Of a stretch of DNA of 64,000 nt, positions 11,591-22,956 are shown piece by piece. A program made the position numbers and the translations under genes. The notes beneath the pieces are model-generated. The model saw only the letters and a list, made by a program, of their open reading frames with translations, ran no database searches and had not been told where the DNA came from. The stretch is from NCBI GenBank assembly GCA_009602735.1, contig WELA01006786.1:151580-215579 (forward strand), in the 5' to 3' direction. Origin of the DNA: Mesotaenium endlicherianum (Eukaryota > Streptophyta > Zygnematophyceae > Zygnematales > Mesotaeniaceae). Each line of letters begins with the position of its first letter. Position 1 is the stretch's first letter.

Positions 11591-13491
11591 ACCCGACTAG
11601 CACTGGGGCAGAACAAAGAGCATCTTTAAGGGTCTGGAAGGCGGCTTGCTGCTCTTCCCCCCACACATACCCTATGTCTTTCGTAGTAAGGTCAGTCAGT
11701 TTACTGGCCTTTGTAGAATAATTCTCAATAAATCTCCTGTAGTAGTTAGCCAACTCGAGGAAGGATCTAACTTCAGAGACAAACTGTGGTACTGGCCAGT
11801 CCCTTATGGTCTGGACTTTCTTAGGATCCACACTGATGCCTTCTTTACTGACAACGTGGCCTAAGAATTCAATACTTTCCTTAAAGAAATCACACTTGCT
11901 CATTTTAGCATATAACTAATTTTATCTCAGAGTGTCCATGACTGTCTTCAAGTGTTCAGCGTGCTAAGCTTTATCTTTAGAGAAAATTAAAATATCATCC
12001 AGGAAAACTTGCACAAACTTATCCAAATAAGGTCTGAAAATGTCATTCATAGCACCCATGAAGGTCGCAGGAGCATTAGTCAGTCCAAATGGCATCACGT
12101 TGAACTCATAGTGTCCATAACGTGTGCGGAAGGCAGTCTTGTGTTCATCCCCCTCAGCAATTCTGATTTGATGATAACCACTCTTGAGATCTATCTTACT
12201 GAACACCTTAGCGCCAGACAGGGTATCAAGCAAGTCCTCGATTCTGGGTAAAGCATACTTGTTCTTTACCTGTCATTCTGTTCAGAACTCTGTAATCCAC
12301 ATACATCCGCATACTGCCATCCTTTTTCTTAACAAATAGGATGGATGCGCCGTAAGGTGATTTACTGGGGAAAATATAACCATTTTCCTCAAGCTCTGCA
12401 ATCTGCATTCTCAACTCCTCGCTTTTCACATAAGACAAGCCATATGTGCGTTGCCAGGGTGGCTGACTTCCCGATAATAAATAAATCCCATGAACTACTT
12501 CCCTCTTAGGGGGTAGTCCTGGAGGCATATTGAATACATCCGTGTACTGAGCAACAATTTTTGCGGCAGTAGGGTGCTCCGGAGGGCTTACCTTTTTCTC
12601 CACCACTTCTTCAGGTTGAGGAGGTACCTCTCTTAGCAGCAGACAGAACATCCTGTCTTCCTTCTGGTTCCAGCTTTTGACGAACTCCATTGCATTCAAC
12701 AACTTGCATCGTTCTAGAAGCCTCTTCTTTTCCTTCATTTGCCATCCACACTGGACAAGAGGAAGAGCACTGGTGGGTGCCAAGTTAGTCTGCCCATCAC
12801 TGGCTGATCTCACTTTAACTGTAACTCTGCTCCAACGCACTTCAGCTTGATGTCTATCAAGCGAGGACCTGCCTAGCACGAGATCATAAAAGCCAGTATT
12901 GAGTACCTCGAATGTAAGCGTTTCGGTTAAAACTGCAATGCCAGAACCTAACTGGACCTCAATAGGCTTGGTTATAACTCCTCCCGAGATACTTGAGGCA
13001 TCTCCAAGGAATATTTTTCTATTCCCTTGGGTGACAGTAGGCAGCCTTAGCCGCTTAACTAAGTCCTTGTGGATAAAAGTATGTGACGCCCCTCCGTCAA
13101 CAAATGCCCTCACCTTCCTACCTGCAATCATGCAATGCAGTAGGATAGGGGGGACTGTCTTTTCCTGACTTTCGCATTGTTCTCCTGACGTAGCAAAGAA
13201 ATGTTGGACATCAGGTGGAACAAGAGCATCCAGAGTGTGCACTCTCTGGACGTCTATATTACTGATGGTCTCCTTTATCTGTTTGTCAGGCATGCATAGT
13301 GAATCCAGTTCAGCAGGACCCATAATACCTGCTACGAGGGCAGCTAGTGACGACTCACTATCTCTAGCATCCTCACAGTCAGTAGACTGGATTACTGACT
13401 GTTGTTGTCTTTTAAAGGCTGGTCTTTTCTCTCGACCTTCGGAAGGTGCTTGACTGGACACTGTTCTCTGTAGTGGCCCAACTGCTGACAA
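11445..13491 (-). pseudogene. Protease and reverse transcriptase region of A2
   Basis: An aspartic protease motif ([16 protein letters not shown]), the reverse transcriptase palm with [11 protein letters not shown], and the start of RNase H ([15 protein letters not shown]) are visible in the order of A1. The region is broken; family assignment is clear. Confidence 0.85.
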
Positions 13492-14863
13492 TGGTAGTAA
13501 ACGGATTTTGCTGAGGCTGGTCTCGGCTTAGTCCTACCACCACCTCTTCCATAGCCGCCTCGAGAGAAACCACCTCTACCTCTAGACTGAATAGCATTGT
13601 ACTCATACTCATATTCATCACCCTGATTATCCTCAGCCTGGTCTCCTTCAACTGCATTGTAGGAACCGTGGGGCTTTTTGACAATCTTAGACACCAAAGC
13701 GTTACTCTGGCGCTTGTGATTGAACTGCTGCTGATCCCAGGCATCAGCATTTTGGATCAAGTCAGCCAGTTTCTCATACTTCTTCACAGCAAAATGACCA
13801 GAGACTTCGGATTTCAAGCCATACCTGAAGTATGCTATCCTATACCGTTCTGGCAAGTCTGGCTGTTTCATCATGTTCTCCTGGAACTTTTTAGCAAACT
13901 CAGCAACTGAAGTGGTCTGCTTCAGTGTCAGAGAGATCATCGCATAGATAGCTTTCTCCTGCTGGTTGATGACATCAAACTTCTCATGCAACTTCTTGAC
14001 AAACTCTACCCACGTAGGGTCATCGAGTTGCTGAGCCTTACGCTCTCGTTTCCAGTAAAGCCACCAGTATGCGGCACTGCCTTTCAGTAGCGCACCAGTG
14101 TGTTTGACCTTCTCGTAATCTTGCAGTTCTGGGTAGTTCTCCAGCCACTGCTCAACATCCGCGAGAAACTTGATCAGGTAATATTTTCTGTTTCCCTCAG
14201 GATCATAGTTTTAGGGAGGTTTTGGCTTGGGCTTACTAGGCCCTCTGCCATCACCACCAGTGGTTTGAGAACCCAGTTGGTCCTTGTCCCGTAGTAGAGA
14301 CATTATGATTCTTTTGTCCTCCTGTTGGGACTGATACATGGTCGTCATTTGCGACTGCATTTGAACGAACAATGCTCCCAAGTCTACACTCTGGGGTGGG
14401 AGTCTAGCAAATGCAGCAGCAGCAATGGTATCTACTCGCTGAGCAGTGTCCTCAACAGTCCCTCTCGCTCCCGCAGCAGCAATTCTTGTTGCATTCAGCC
14501 GGTCACGAATTTGACCTAGGGGTACATTGAGTTGTACAGCAGGAGGTGGGTTCAGAACATTGGCCCTTGATGCCATAAGTTCCTCAACAGTGCGCTCGTC
14601 AGTGGCTGTCTTTCCCTCTTTTCTATATCTTCAGCGGCCTTTGCTAATTGTTCAGCTTCTAATTTGGCTCTCTCCTCCTCAGCCTGCTGTGCTGCAACTG
14701 CGGCAAAAGCCTCATCTGCAGCCTCTCTAGCTGCAGTATCTGCCACTGCTTCAGAATACGTACGGGTTCCCGCTACATGGCTTTCAGCCTGATTTTTGAC
14801 ATTCTCGTTATCCTGGTTCTCCATGTCTCGAGAATTGCTAGTTTGAGACCTTGTCCTTATCAT
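13392..14863 (-). pseudogene. Gag region of A2
   Basis: The part starts with the [16 protein letters not shown] leader typical of family A and continues through an Ala/Glu-rich coiled segment, a Gypsy-type capsid stretch ([20 protein letters not shown]) and an Arg/Gly-rich tail with a zinc knuckle near 13.5 kb (YYHCQQLGHYREQC). Broken relative to A1. Confidence 0.85.
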
Positions 14864-14897
14864 ACAAAGAAGACTGTGATAACCGCTCCGATACCAC

Positions 14898-15604
14898 TAA
14901 AATGAATCGACTTACCAAATAGGCGATTAACAATTAATAAAGATCTCTATATCAGCAAGTAATCTTTATGGTATTTTCCGTTAACTGGTTAAACGGCAAA
15001 GGACAACACACTAGCAGTGAATAATCCTCGTAAGTAAAATGCGAGTAAAGTAGCATCAATAATGCAATCAGTAAACACATACATAAGCAAGGCTAGAAGA
15101 CAGTGCATATCAATGGCTTCTCGCCTTGGATTCAGATCTCTCTCAGTAAGCTGTACAAGAGAGTTGGCCTCGTTTCCGAATGCCGAACTCGAGAGCAATC
15201 CTACTTATGTACATGGAATGAGTTTACTGTTCAACGGCAAGTGCGATGGCACCGCCTACCCGGGAGTTAACCACGTTGGTAGGACCTCGGTTAACCAAAT
15301 CCACCGCCATCTCCCATCATCTCGAATCGCCATCCATCCTAGGGATGTCATCTGGCCATTCATCTAGCATACCACACTTAGATGCATATCTGGGCAGTTC
15401 ACTGCTGCCGAGTACGGAAGTCAGCTGGCTATCAAAGAATGTGTCAGCAAGTCGACTTCAGCCTGCTGCTTCCGGCTGAGTCATTAAACTGATTATTATA
15501 TAAAATCCAGCAGACTCAATACTACATAAAGTTTAGCAGGCCGTACTCAATTAACTATTATATTTAAATGAATATTTTACATACCAATATACTGATTCAT
15601 TACA
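14898..15604 (-). repeat. 5' LTR of A2
   Basis: About 707 bases match the other family A LTRs. The primer site GCTCCGATACCA (plus strand, 14885-14896) lies one base inside. The outer end GATTCATTACA at 15604 abuts the terminal 50 bases of the B LTR. Confidence 0.93.
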
Positions 15605-15654
15605 GGTAATCGGAAAAACGTCCCAAATACGCCTAAAAAGCTCAAATCGTTACA
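15605..15654 (-). repeat. 3' LTR of element B, inner part
   Basis: Fifty bases match the internal-side end of the B LTR (compare 21597-21646), ending CAAATCGTTACA next to the purine tract CTCCTCCCCCC (plus strand, from 15655). Confidence 0.85.
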
Positions 15655-15887
15655 CTCCTCCCCCCTTTAAAGAACTTAACGTCCTCGTTAAGCGTACGTC
15701 TTTTAAGTCTGAATGTGTCAATACTGGCCTTGACTAGCGGAAAACACTGGTGAGCGATTGGACTATGCATTATCACAGTGACGGAAAAGAGCGATTAGTT
15801 GGCCAAGTCTCTTTTGCGTTTGTTCCTTGGCTTACGCATTGTACCGGGTAGCACACTTGCCGTGGTACAGAGCTGTTGAGCGGTACC

Positions 15888-17599
15888 CTATCGTAACCAA
15901 TATTGTTGAACCAGGTCCTTGCAGTTAAGTAGGATTTCGTCCTGTGGTTTGTACAAATTGCAGCTGGAATCGTAATCAAGCCACTTTATGAAAAGCTCCA
16001 CGCGTGGAGGCTTATGACGAGTGTAGTGGTGTCCTAAGACCTCCTCTACATCCCAGGCCTTATCATCATCGGCGAGTTCCAATTCCGGTGCTTGCGGCTG
16101 ATAGCGGCCATCGGACCTAAACAGCTTAAGTAAACTGACATGGAACACAGGATGCAATCGCCCCATGTATGTAGGCAAATCCAGTAGGTATGCAACAGGT
16201 CCAACCTTTGCGATAACGATAAAAGGGCCTACCCAGCGAGGCAGAAGCTTGTGCTCTCCTGGGTGCTTGAGTTGGAGGTATTTAGTTTGCAAAAGTACTT
16301 TATTGCCAACTTGAAAACTTAACTCAATCCTGTGCGTGTCAGCAAACGTTTTTTGCTGATCTCGAGCAGCGGCTAAAGCCAACGTCGCGTTTTTGTGCAC
16401 CTCTTGAAGAGAATGGACAAATAGGCGTGCACTTGGAACTCTCATGGTTGACATCCCCGTCTGACCTTGAACGACGTGTGTCAAGGGAGTGTGCGAATGT
16501 CGCCCATATTTAAGGAAAAATGGAGTTTCCTTAACACTTTTCTGATAAGCATTATTAACTGCGAACTCTGCAAGTGAAATGCAACTGAAAGGAGGTTGTC
16601 TCAGATGTCTTGGCAAGGATTCACATAATGTCTAAGGAATTGTTGCAGAACGCGATTCAAGCGCTGTGTCTGACCATCGGTTTGAGGATGGAAGCTAGTT
16701 GACATCTTAAGGTTTGTGCCGAAATGCGAGCAAACTTCCTGCCAAAAGTGGCTCGTAAATCTACGGTCACGATCACTTATGATTTCTTTTGGCATGCTAT
16801 GCAACTTGAACACATGATCCACAAAGAGACACGCGGTCTCGACTGCATCAAGTGATGGTTTAGTGGCCACAAGGTGCACCATCTTAGTGAAACGATCCAC
16901 GATTGTGAACACCCCATTGATTCCTCTATCGGTGGTAGGCAATTCCACGACAAAGTCGAGGCTTATTATTTCCCAAGGAGCACCTGCAAGTTCCAATGGT
17001 TGCAACTTCCTAGCTGGCAACGTATTGCTCGGCTTATTCCTCTGACATGTTGCGCAGTTGACGATGTACTCGGCAACATCAACTTTGAGGGACGGCCAAA
17101 TGTACCCTCGGCGCAAAGCGTGTGTGGTTTTGGTAATTCCATGGTGACCAGAGTAAGAAGAGTCATGCGCTTCTCGTAGTAGCACATGTCTTACTTGGCC
17201 TTTTGGGACAGCAATGCGCCCATTGTGCCACCAAAAACCGTCCTCAAACGTATAGTCTGAGTGTTCTTCCCTTTTATCCATACTGTCCATTGTCACGGCT
17301 ACACCGCTCAAGTCAATACCCTGGGGATCTAGGAAAAACGGATTTTTGAAATAGCCCTCGTGAAACAATTGATGCAGGTCAAGTAATTCCGAGGTATGCG
17401 TGCTATCTAAATCGGGTTGGCCCGCGTCATTAGGCCGGGCAACGCCAGTCGTCTGGGGGGGTACAGAAGAATCAAGGGTGGCCGCCCTCGAAGCCTGACC
17501 ATTTCGTTCTTGCAAACTAGCAACAGTCCCCAGCAACAAGTGGTGATGGGGAATTTGACGTAGAGAGTCCGCAACATTATTGCGACCAGGGCGATACAC
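15888..17599 (-). pseudogene. Integrase and chromodomain region of element B
   Basis: In element order: an HHCC zinc-binding head (AHDSSYSGHHGITKTTH ... CATCQRNK), a DDE core ([47 protein letters not shown]), a GPY/F-like stretch (LLPRWVGPFIVIAKVGPVAY) and a chromodomain-like end (WDVEEVLGHHYTRHK ... LFIKWLDYD). This integrates cDNA, and chromodomains are known to steer chromovirus integrases to chromatin. The gene is broken. Confidence 0.87.
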
Positions 17600-18754
17600 C
17601 TAGTTGAAGTGGAATCGTTGCAAGAACTTAGACCATTTTGTCTGGCGCCTCGATAACGTTGGCTGAATTTGAAAGAAGGTATTTGGGCAGTGGTCCGTAA
17701 CCACTGTCAAACCCTTGCAGCCTTCCAAATAACATCGCCAAATTTTCAAAGCGTACATCACTGCCCAGAGCTCCTGCTCTGTCGTTGAATAGTTTTGTTT
17801 GGCAGGTGTCAGCTTACGACTCTCAAAACTGATAGGCTTGCCTGCCTGCAGCAGTACAGCCCCTATTCCAACACCAGACGCATCCGCAACTACCTTGTAA
17901 GGCAAGTCGGGATCGACTAATGAAAGAAGTGGCGCATTAGTGAGTGCATACTCAAGGCGCTCAAACGCATGTTGCGTATTTTCATCCCAAATGAACAGCT
18001 TATCTTTCCTTGTCAGAGCAGTGAGTGGCGCGGCCATCACTGAATAACCTTGCATAAACTTACGAAAGTAGTTAGCAAACCCAAGGAATGAACGTACAGT
18101 ATATACATCTTTTGGGACGGGCCAGTCAGCGACGCACGCAATCTTGGTTGGGTCAGGGCGCACCCCTTTTGAACCCACTATATGTCCCAGGTACAAAAGT
18201 TCATCCTTTAGGACGGAACATTTCTTGAGTTTAGCGTACAGCTGTTGCTCACGAAGGATTTGCAACACCAATTCCAGGTGCTTGTAATGCTCGTCCTTGT
18301 TCTTTGAATAGACAAGGATATCATCGAGGTAAACCTGGACAAATTTCACCAAGTAAAATCTAAACAAATCGTTCATCGTACTTTGGAATGTCGCTGGTGC
18401 ATTGGTAAGTCCAAAACTTAGGAGTTTGTATTGAGAGTGCCCAATAAGCGTACGAAACGCTGTTTTGGGGACATCCACTGGTGTGATTCGAATCTGATGA
18501 TAGCCTTGGGCTAAATCAAGCGAGGAGAACACGCATGCCCCCTGCAGCGAATCAAACAAATCATCAATGCGAGGCAACGAATAGCGGTTCTTGACCGTTA
18601 TGTTGTTCAGCGCACGATAATCAATGCACATTCTAAGCGTCCCATCTTTCTTTTGAACAAATAGGACGGGGGCCTCGAATGGAGAAGAGCTCGGCTCAAT
18701 CCATCCTTTCTCTAGCAAGTCGCTAATTTGGTCCTTCATTTCATTCATCTCCAA
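17600..18754 (-). pseudogene. Reverse transcriptase and RNase H region of element B
   Basis: The palm includes [34 protein letters not shown] and the catalytic VQVYLDDILVYSK box. RNase H is recognisable from VVADASGVGIGAVLLQ, TTEQELWAVMYAL and VVTDH. The sequence is typical of Ty3/Gypsy and differs clearly from families A and C. It is part of a broken pol gene. Confidence 0.88.
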
Positions 18755-19030
18755 CGGGCTTAGGCGATAAATTGGTCGTCAAGTCGGTTGAGAATCGGGA
18801 ATGAGAGGGATCGTATGTCCAATAGCCCTATCAGGCGGAAGTCTGGGTGGTATTTCACTTGGAAACACTGACTTGTACTTTTGCAAAAGAGCAGAAAGTT
18901 CAACTGTGAGTGTTTCCTCATGACCAGTAACGTCTAACATCGGCTCTTCCGTAAAGAGCGTAGTGGAAGTTGCTGGGGAATCAGGTCTCAGTAATCCATA
19001 GAAAACATTTTGACCGTGCTTTGCCAAGCG

Positions 19031-19768
19031 TCAAGCTTGCTTTATGGACAATAAGAAAGTCTCCGAAGGACTTTCCAAGGCCATATCGGGCTTAAGGGCC
19101 TGAAGAGTAATCTTCCTGGTCCCTTTGCGTACAATGCATGTCTTTTGACCGAAGTCAAGCAATGCACTTGTTTGCGTAAGCCAATCGTTTCCCAAAACTG
19201 CGTCGATTCCATGTGGCAATTCAGTTACGTAGAATTGTACACGCCCATGAAAGGACTGTAAGCTGAGCGGTAAATTAATTGTTCCAAAAATACAAGCTAA
19301 CGAGCCATCGCCGAGGCGAAGGGTCTCGTCCTTGAGTATTGGAAGCAACTTCATCCCTTGTGCAAAACGTGCACTAATGAAGCTCAGTGATGCGCCTGAA
19401 TCAATGACTGTAAAGCATGATTTGCCTGAAACTTTCGTTTCAAATGTCATACTTAACTCCAAAGAAGCATTATGCATCACTAGCAATGTCCTCGCCTTGA
19501 GAGGAATGTGGGAAATATGGAGGTCCTTTACCAAAATCCCATTTTGCACTGCCAATTGCGCTTGAAACCGAGTAATCGGGTTAGAGTACAAGCGTTTTTG
19601 CGTGAATGCAGCAATATAAATTGGTGCAAGACACTTGTGCATTTTCCGTAATCGAGACAAGTGTTCGTAACAGTGTACAATGTTAGGATCATACGGCTGG
19701 AAGTGCAAGAACATGCAAGCATGGATACACGCGAGTTTCGTAAACTCGTCAAAGCTCAACACTTGCAT
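19031..19768 (-). pseudogene. Protease region of element B
   Basis: An aspartic protease with FTVIDSGASLSFISARF followed by the expected GIDAVLGNDWL strand lies in the second half. The first half has no recognised domain. It sits between the zinc-knuckle part and reverse transcriptase, as in other Gypsy elements. Confidence 0.8.
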
Positions 19769-19917
19769 ACGAATATATCAATATCGGGTATGCCAGAGAG
19801 AACAAGAATCTTGGATGTATGCTAACATACACCTGGAAGTTCTTGCTCACTAAGCAGTGCTGTCAATAGCGCAGAAGGAGGCGCAATGACTGGCTCCTGA
19901 GCTACGTCGTCGGGACT

Positions 19918-20397
19918 TTACCGCCAATCCTTTCTTGAAGGACACGTTTTAAAGGTATGTCCCTTTTTGCCACATGAAAAACACATACCTGGCGCTACAA
20001 TGTGAGGACGAGTCTTGGTGTTATCAATCTTGCGAGTCTTTAGGGCAGGTCCTGGTGAATTGGCAATGTTTTTGCTTTTGGAAGGGTTATGACGTTTCGG
20101 ACCTCCCTTACGATATGTATGAAAATCGGTATGAGGAGGATGTATAGTGCGAAGAGGCTGACGACGAGGTTGCACGGCTGGCTCCTTTTGTTGTCTCTTC
20201 TCGCGAGCTACAGTGGACTTTGGGCGACCTTGAAATTCTGCAAGCGGGGAGGGTTTTTGGGTAAGCGTCGATGCCGAGGCCTGCCCAGGGGTGGCAAGTG
20301 GGAGGGGCGGAAGAGTAACGTCGCCGGCGGTCCCAGATGTGCTAGCAATCCCCTGGACAGCCTGCAAGTATGAAAGAATCGGGGTGTTAACAACCAT
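19918..20397 (-). pseudogene. Nucleocapsid end of gag of element B
   Basis: A Pro/Ser/Arg-rich stretch ends in a CCHC zinc knuckle (CFSCGKKGHTFKTC), the RNA-binding part of gag. Only about 330 bases lie between it and the primer site, and I see no capsid-like sequence there, so this copy either lost most of gag or belongs to a form with a very short one. Confidence 0.7.
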
Positions 20398-20744
20398 CGT
20401 GGAAACAAAGCGACTGTGCGCAATGAACGTGGCGAAAAAAAGGGTTCAACGGAAAAATTCCGACAGCGCCTAGTTGGCCTGAGGGACCGTTGAGGTTGTC
20501 GTCGTGGCCAGCGGCAAGAGCGGCAGCAGCGCAGTTGCACCAACAACCGCTGTATCGGCGCCGGAAAATGGAGAAAAAATTTCCGTCGGAAAATGCTACG
20601 ATAAGCGACCGTTGGGTCAGGGCAGGACTGGGATGGGTGACCTTTCCAATACAAAAAATTTCCCCAAAATATATTATTCCAAGATATATTCCAACCACTA
20701 AAAAATGAATTCCTTGGAGAAACCGAGATCGGCTCCGATACCAA

Positions 20745-21646
20745 CGTAACGTTTCTGCTTTTCGAGAGGATCTTTCCTCGGTATTCAAGGAATATTTAAA
20801 TGAAGCGGAAAGAGAATCTATATACTTGTGCAAATTTACAAATCCTCGAGAAAGCGAAAATGAAAACTAACGTAGAATGTGTGCTTGTGAGAGTTGCCCT
20901 CACAATGACTCTGCAGGTATTTATACCTGCACGACGTGAGGCACTGGAGTGCTTCGAGTCACCACCTAGGGCACTCGTTCATGTCAACGAAAACAGGCGA
21001 AGGGGTACGATCCATCTTGGCTGAATGCTCGAAACGCGCCATTTGGCCGTTTGGAGACTTTTCGACGGTTTCCGAAAAACCGTTTCGCACCAAACGGGCG
21101 TTCTCGCGTTCTCGCGACTATCCGAAAAGTCGCGACTGTTTGCGGAGTCGCGTGCAAATTCTTTCGTCATGAACAGGTGTTATCAAAACTACTTTGGCCA
21201 ATTGGTTAGGTGTGAACGTTTCAAACGACAGGTCGCGGGTTCGAGTCCGCTCGGATGTAAAGTCGCTCTGCATATTATGTGTCGTTTGACTTTTACGACT
21301 GTTTGTTCGTATTAGCGACTGGTCGTAAATCCGAAATCTGTGACTGTGCATTATCCGAAATAATGACAATCAAACAATGATTAATTAAGTTATCATCTCA
21401 TAATCAAAGTAGCTTTATAATTATTTATGTTGTACTTTTGCGAAGTGGTCAAATTACGTTACGACGCTTTTTGCAATAGTATCTCAATCGCTTCGCCAAT
21501 CGACCGGGAATTAATCGACACACGCGTGTGGCAAATAATTCAATGTGATGCAATCATTTATCAAATAATATATGATAAATAGTATAACGTATTTTAGGTA
21601 ATTGGGAAAACGTCCCAAATACGCCTAAAAAGCTCAAATCGTTATA
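20745..21646 (-). repeat. 5' LTR of element B
   Basis: The 902-base repeat matches the solo LTR at 26322-27236 in reverse orientation and the pieces at 4723-5161 and 15605-15654. It contains the palindromic AAGTCGCGACT stretch and, on the strand opposite to the element, a tRNA-like segment with A- and B-box motifs near 21188-21260. It is followed by the GAGGA target duplication. Confidence 0.92.
21188..21260 (+). other. tRNA-like segment inside the B LTR, antisense to the element
   Basis: TGGCCAATTGGTTA (21195-21208) fits a pol III A box and GGTTCGAGTCC (21238-21248) a B box, 43 bases apart start to start, the normal tRNA spacing. The acceptor stem does not pair and the anticodon arm is weak, so it is not a functional tRNA gene. 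The same segment is present, antisense, in the solo LTR near 26740-26800. Confidence 0.5.
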
Positions 21647-21651
21647 GAGGA

Positions 21652-22179
21652 AGAAAAAAGTGCTTGGAGTGGTTTGAGAGATTGATACGCTCTTTCACAG
21701 AGAATGTAATCGATGGTGCTAAGATCCTTAGAGTAAAGCAGTGGCGTGAGCAGTTGTCTGCTTTTGTCTCTTTCATATGTAGCTAGGCTCAGGGCGAGCC
21801 ATCTATGGAGGGTGCATGGAGAAGCTTCTTGCAAGGTTTTCAAGCCTTGCGGGGATGTCCACATATGGTGGCTTTGATGCAACTCATACGAGTTATTCCC
21901 ACCAACACAGCCATGTGTAAGCGCAACCTCATCGAGACATCAAAGAGGACAAGTTTGAGCAGCGACACTCAGACAAAGCTCATGAGGATTTCTCTGACTT
22001 CTACAAAGAAAGTGAATTCAAGTGAAGCTCAAGAGGTTGTTGACAACAAAGATTATGCTTTGTTCGCCACATGTGGTGACTGTGACTTTGTAGACATTTA
22101 TTTTTTGCAGATTATTTATGCATTCTTTCTTCACTGCTATTTTTTTTGTTGTTCATGTATGGCAGCACCATGCACTTGA
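21652..22179 (+). pseudogene. hAT-like transposase-derived gene, downstream part
   Basis: Continuing the frame left at 4722, this shows CLEWFERLIRSFTENVIDGA and LRVKQWREQLSAF, one in-frame TAG at about 21784, then WRSFLQGFQALRGCPHMVAL and the hAT dimerisation-type block (VIPTNTAMCKRNL ... TSKRTSLSSDT, KLMRIS). The end of the frame is hydrophobic and unlike a transposase, so the true C-terminus may be earlier or spliced. The gene is split by element B and carries a stop, so it is probably dead. It could be a transposon or a gene derived from one. Confidence 0.5.
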
Positions 22180-22956
22180 TTTTTATTGTTTGTGTCTCAT
22201 TTACCATCTTATTGTTTGTAATAATCATGTAAGAGATTGTCGCAAATAGTAGAATTCGCAGTCAGACTGTATGTTATGAGATTTAAGTTACACTACAAGA
22301 GCAAAAAAAACTGATTTTTATATAGCGAAAATATCGAAGACCTTTAAATAATTTGACACCTGCCAGCATGAAGAATTAAGCCCACTTCATAAAAAAAGTC
22401 TATCGTAGACCTCCCCACCTAATCCGTACAATTGTACTCAGTTTGGTTTTTCGTGAAATGATTAATTTTGGATGTTTTTGACCGGCACAAGGATGCCTCT
22501 TAAAACCCTTCATTTTGAGTCGGGTGTTGGTTGAAATCCGAATATTTACTACCAGGGTGTTGCCGACATCCGAGGATTTTGTCAAATCTTGGAGCCTGGT
22601 GTTCTCCTATTAGGCCGTAATTTATAACCACGAATGGAGTCGACCACGGTAAAAGCTGTTAATATGCCGTCAGCAGCTTCTCGGTCTGGTCGAGGTCTCG
22701 TGCTTCAAGTGACCAATTCCCTTTAAGAGGAGTGGACTATCTCAATTTTCAATTACACGAGTTTTACCGGCCGCCGACAGCGTCGGGCAGCAGAATTACA
22801 AGCACGAGTAGCAGTTGGTTATTCTAAAAACATATTAGCAAGCATCACACAGCTATTGAAATTTACCCATCACCTCACCCTTCGCGAGCTCTAATTCATC
22901 TGCAATTTGGTTGTCTGCCATAGCAACTCGTATAGTTGCTCCTTCCTCTCAATTCA
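22180..22956. other. Non-coding stretch
   Basis: AT-rich with no supported gene. The part 22430-22620 resembles the decayed repeat near 2.2-2.5 kb. The last 100 bases lead into the Harbinger-like remnant and may be its upstream sequence. Confidence 0.5.
22430..22620. repeat. Decayed dispersed non-coding repeat, piece 3
   Basis: Short words occur in the same order and spacing as at 2195-2480: TTTTGGATGTTTTTG, CCGACATCCGAGG and TTTTGTCAAATCTTGGAGCC. The likeness is judged by eye; no ends are visible. Confidence 0.3.

Larger units (their letters stand above)
6662..15604 (-). mobile_element. Ty3/Gypsy chromovirus, family A, copy A2
   Basis: LTRs at 14898-15604 (5') and 6662-7379 (3') bracket, in order, primer site 14885-14896, gag (about 13.4-14.9 kb), protease and reverse transcriptase (about 11.4-13.5 kb), RNase H, integrase and chromodomain (about 9.7-11.6 kb), ORF3 (7534-9171) and a purine tract next to 7379. 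Order and sequence match whole-looking copy A1. Gag-pol is broken in several places, while ORF3 is open. The flanking five bases differ (ACGAG left, GGTAA right), so there is no target duplication: the copy lies between fragment D and the end of the B LTR, which implies a later deletion or recombination at one edge. Confidence 0.9.
4723..21646 (-). mobile_element. Ty3/Gypsy chromovirus, family B, with nested insertions in its 3' LTR
   Basis: Both outer ends belong to the same 902-base LTR type (plus-strand ends TGTAACGTTTC and AATCGTTAYA) and are flanked by GAGGA at 4718-4722 and 21647-21651, a perfect 5-base target duplication. In element orientation (right to left): 5' LTR 20745-21646, primer site TGGTATCGGAGCC at 20731-20743 (initiator Met tRNA type), gag/nucleocapsid, protease, reverse transcriptase/RNase H, integrase and chromodomain, purine tract at 15655-15668, then a 3' LTR split into 15605-15654 and 4723-5161. 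Fragment D and element A2 lie between those two parts, and about 390 bases of that LTR are gone. The coding region is broken in several places. LTR pieces look about 95 per cent alike by eye, so it is moderately old, and A2 and D arrived later. Confidence 0.9.

Noticed and set aside
21188-21260. A functional tRNA gene
   Set aside because: A and B boxes fit, but acceptor ends do not pair and the anticodon arm is poor, and the segment is repeated as part of an LTR.
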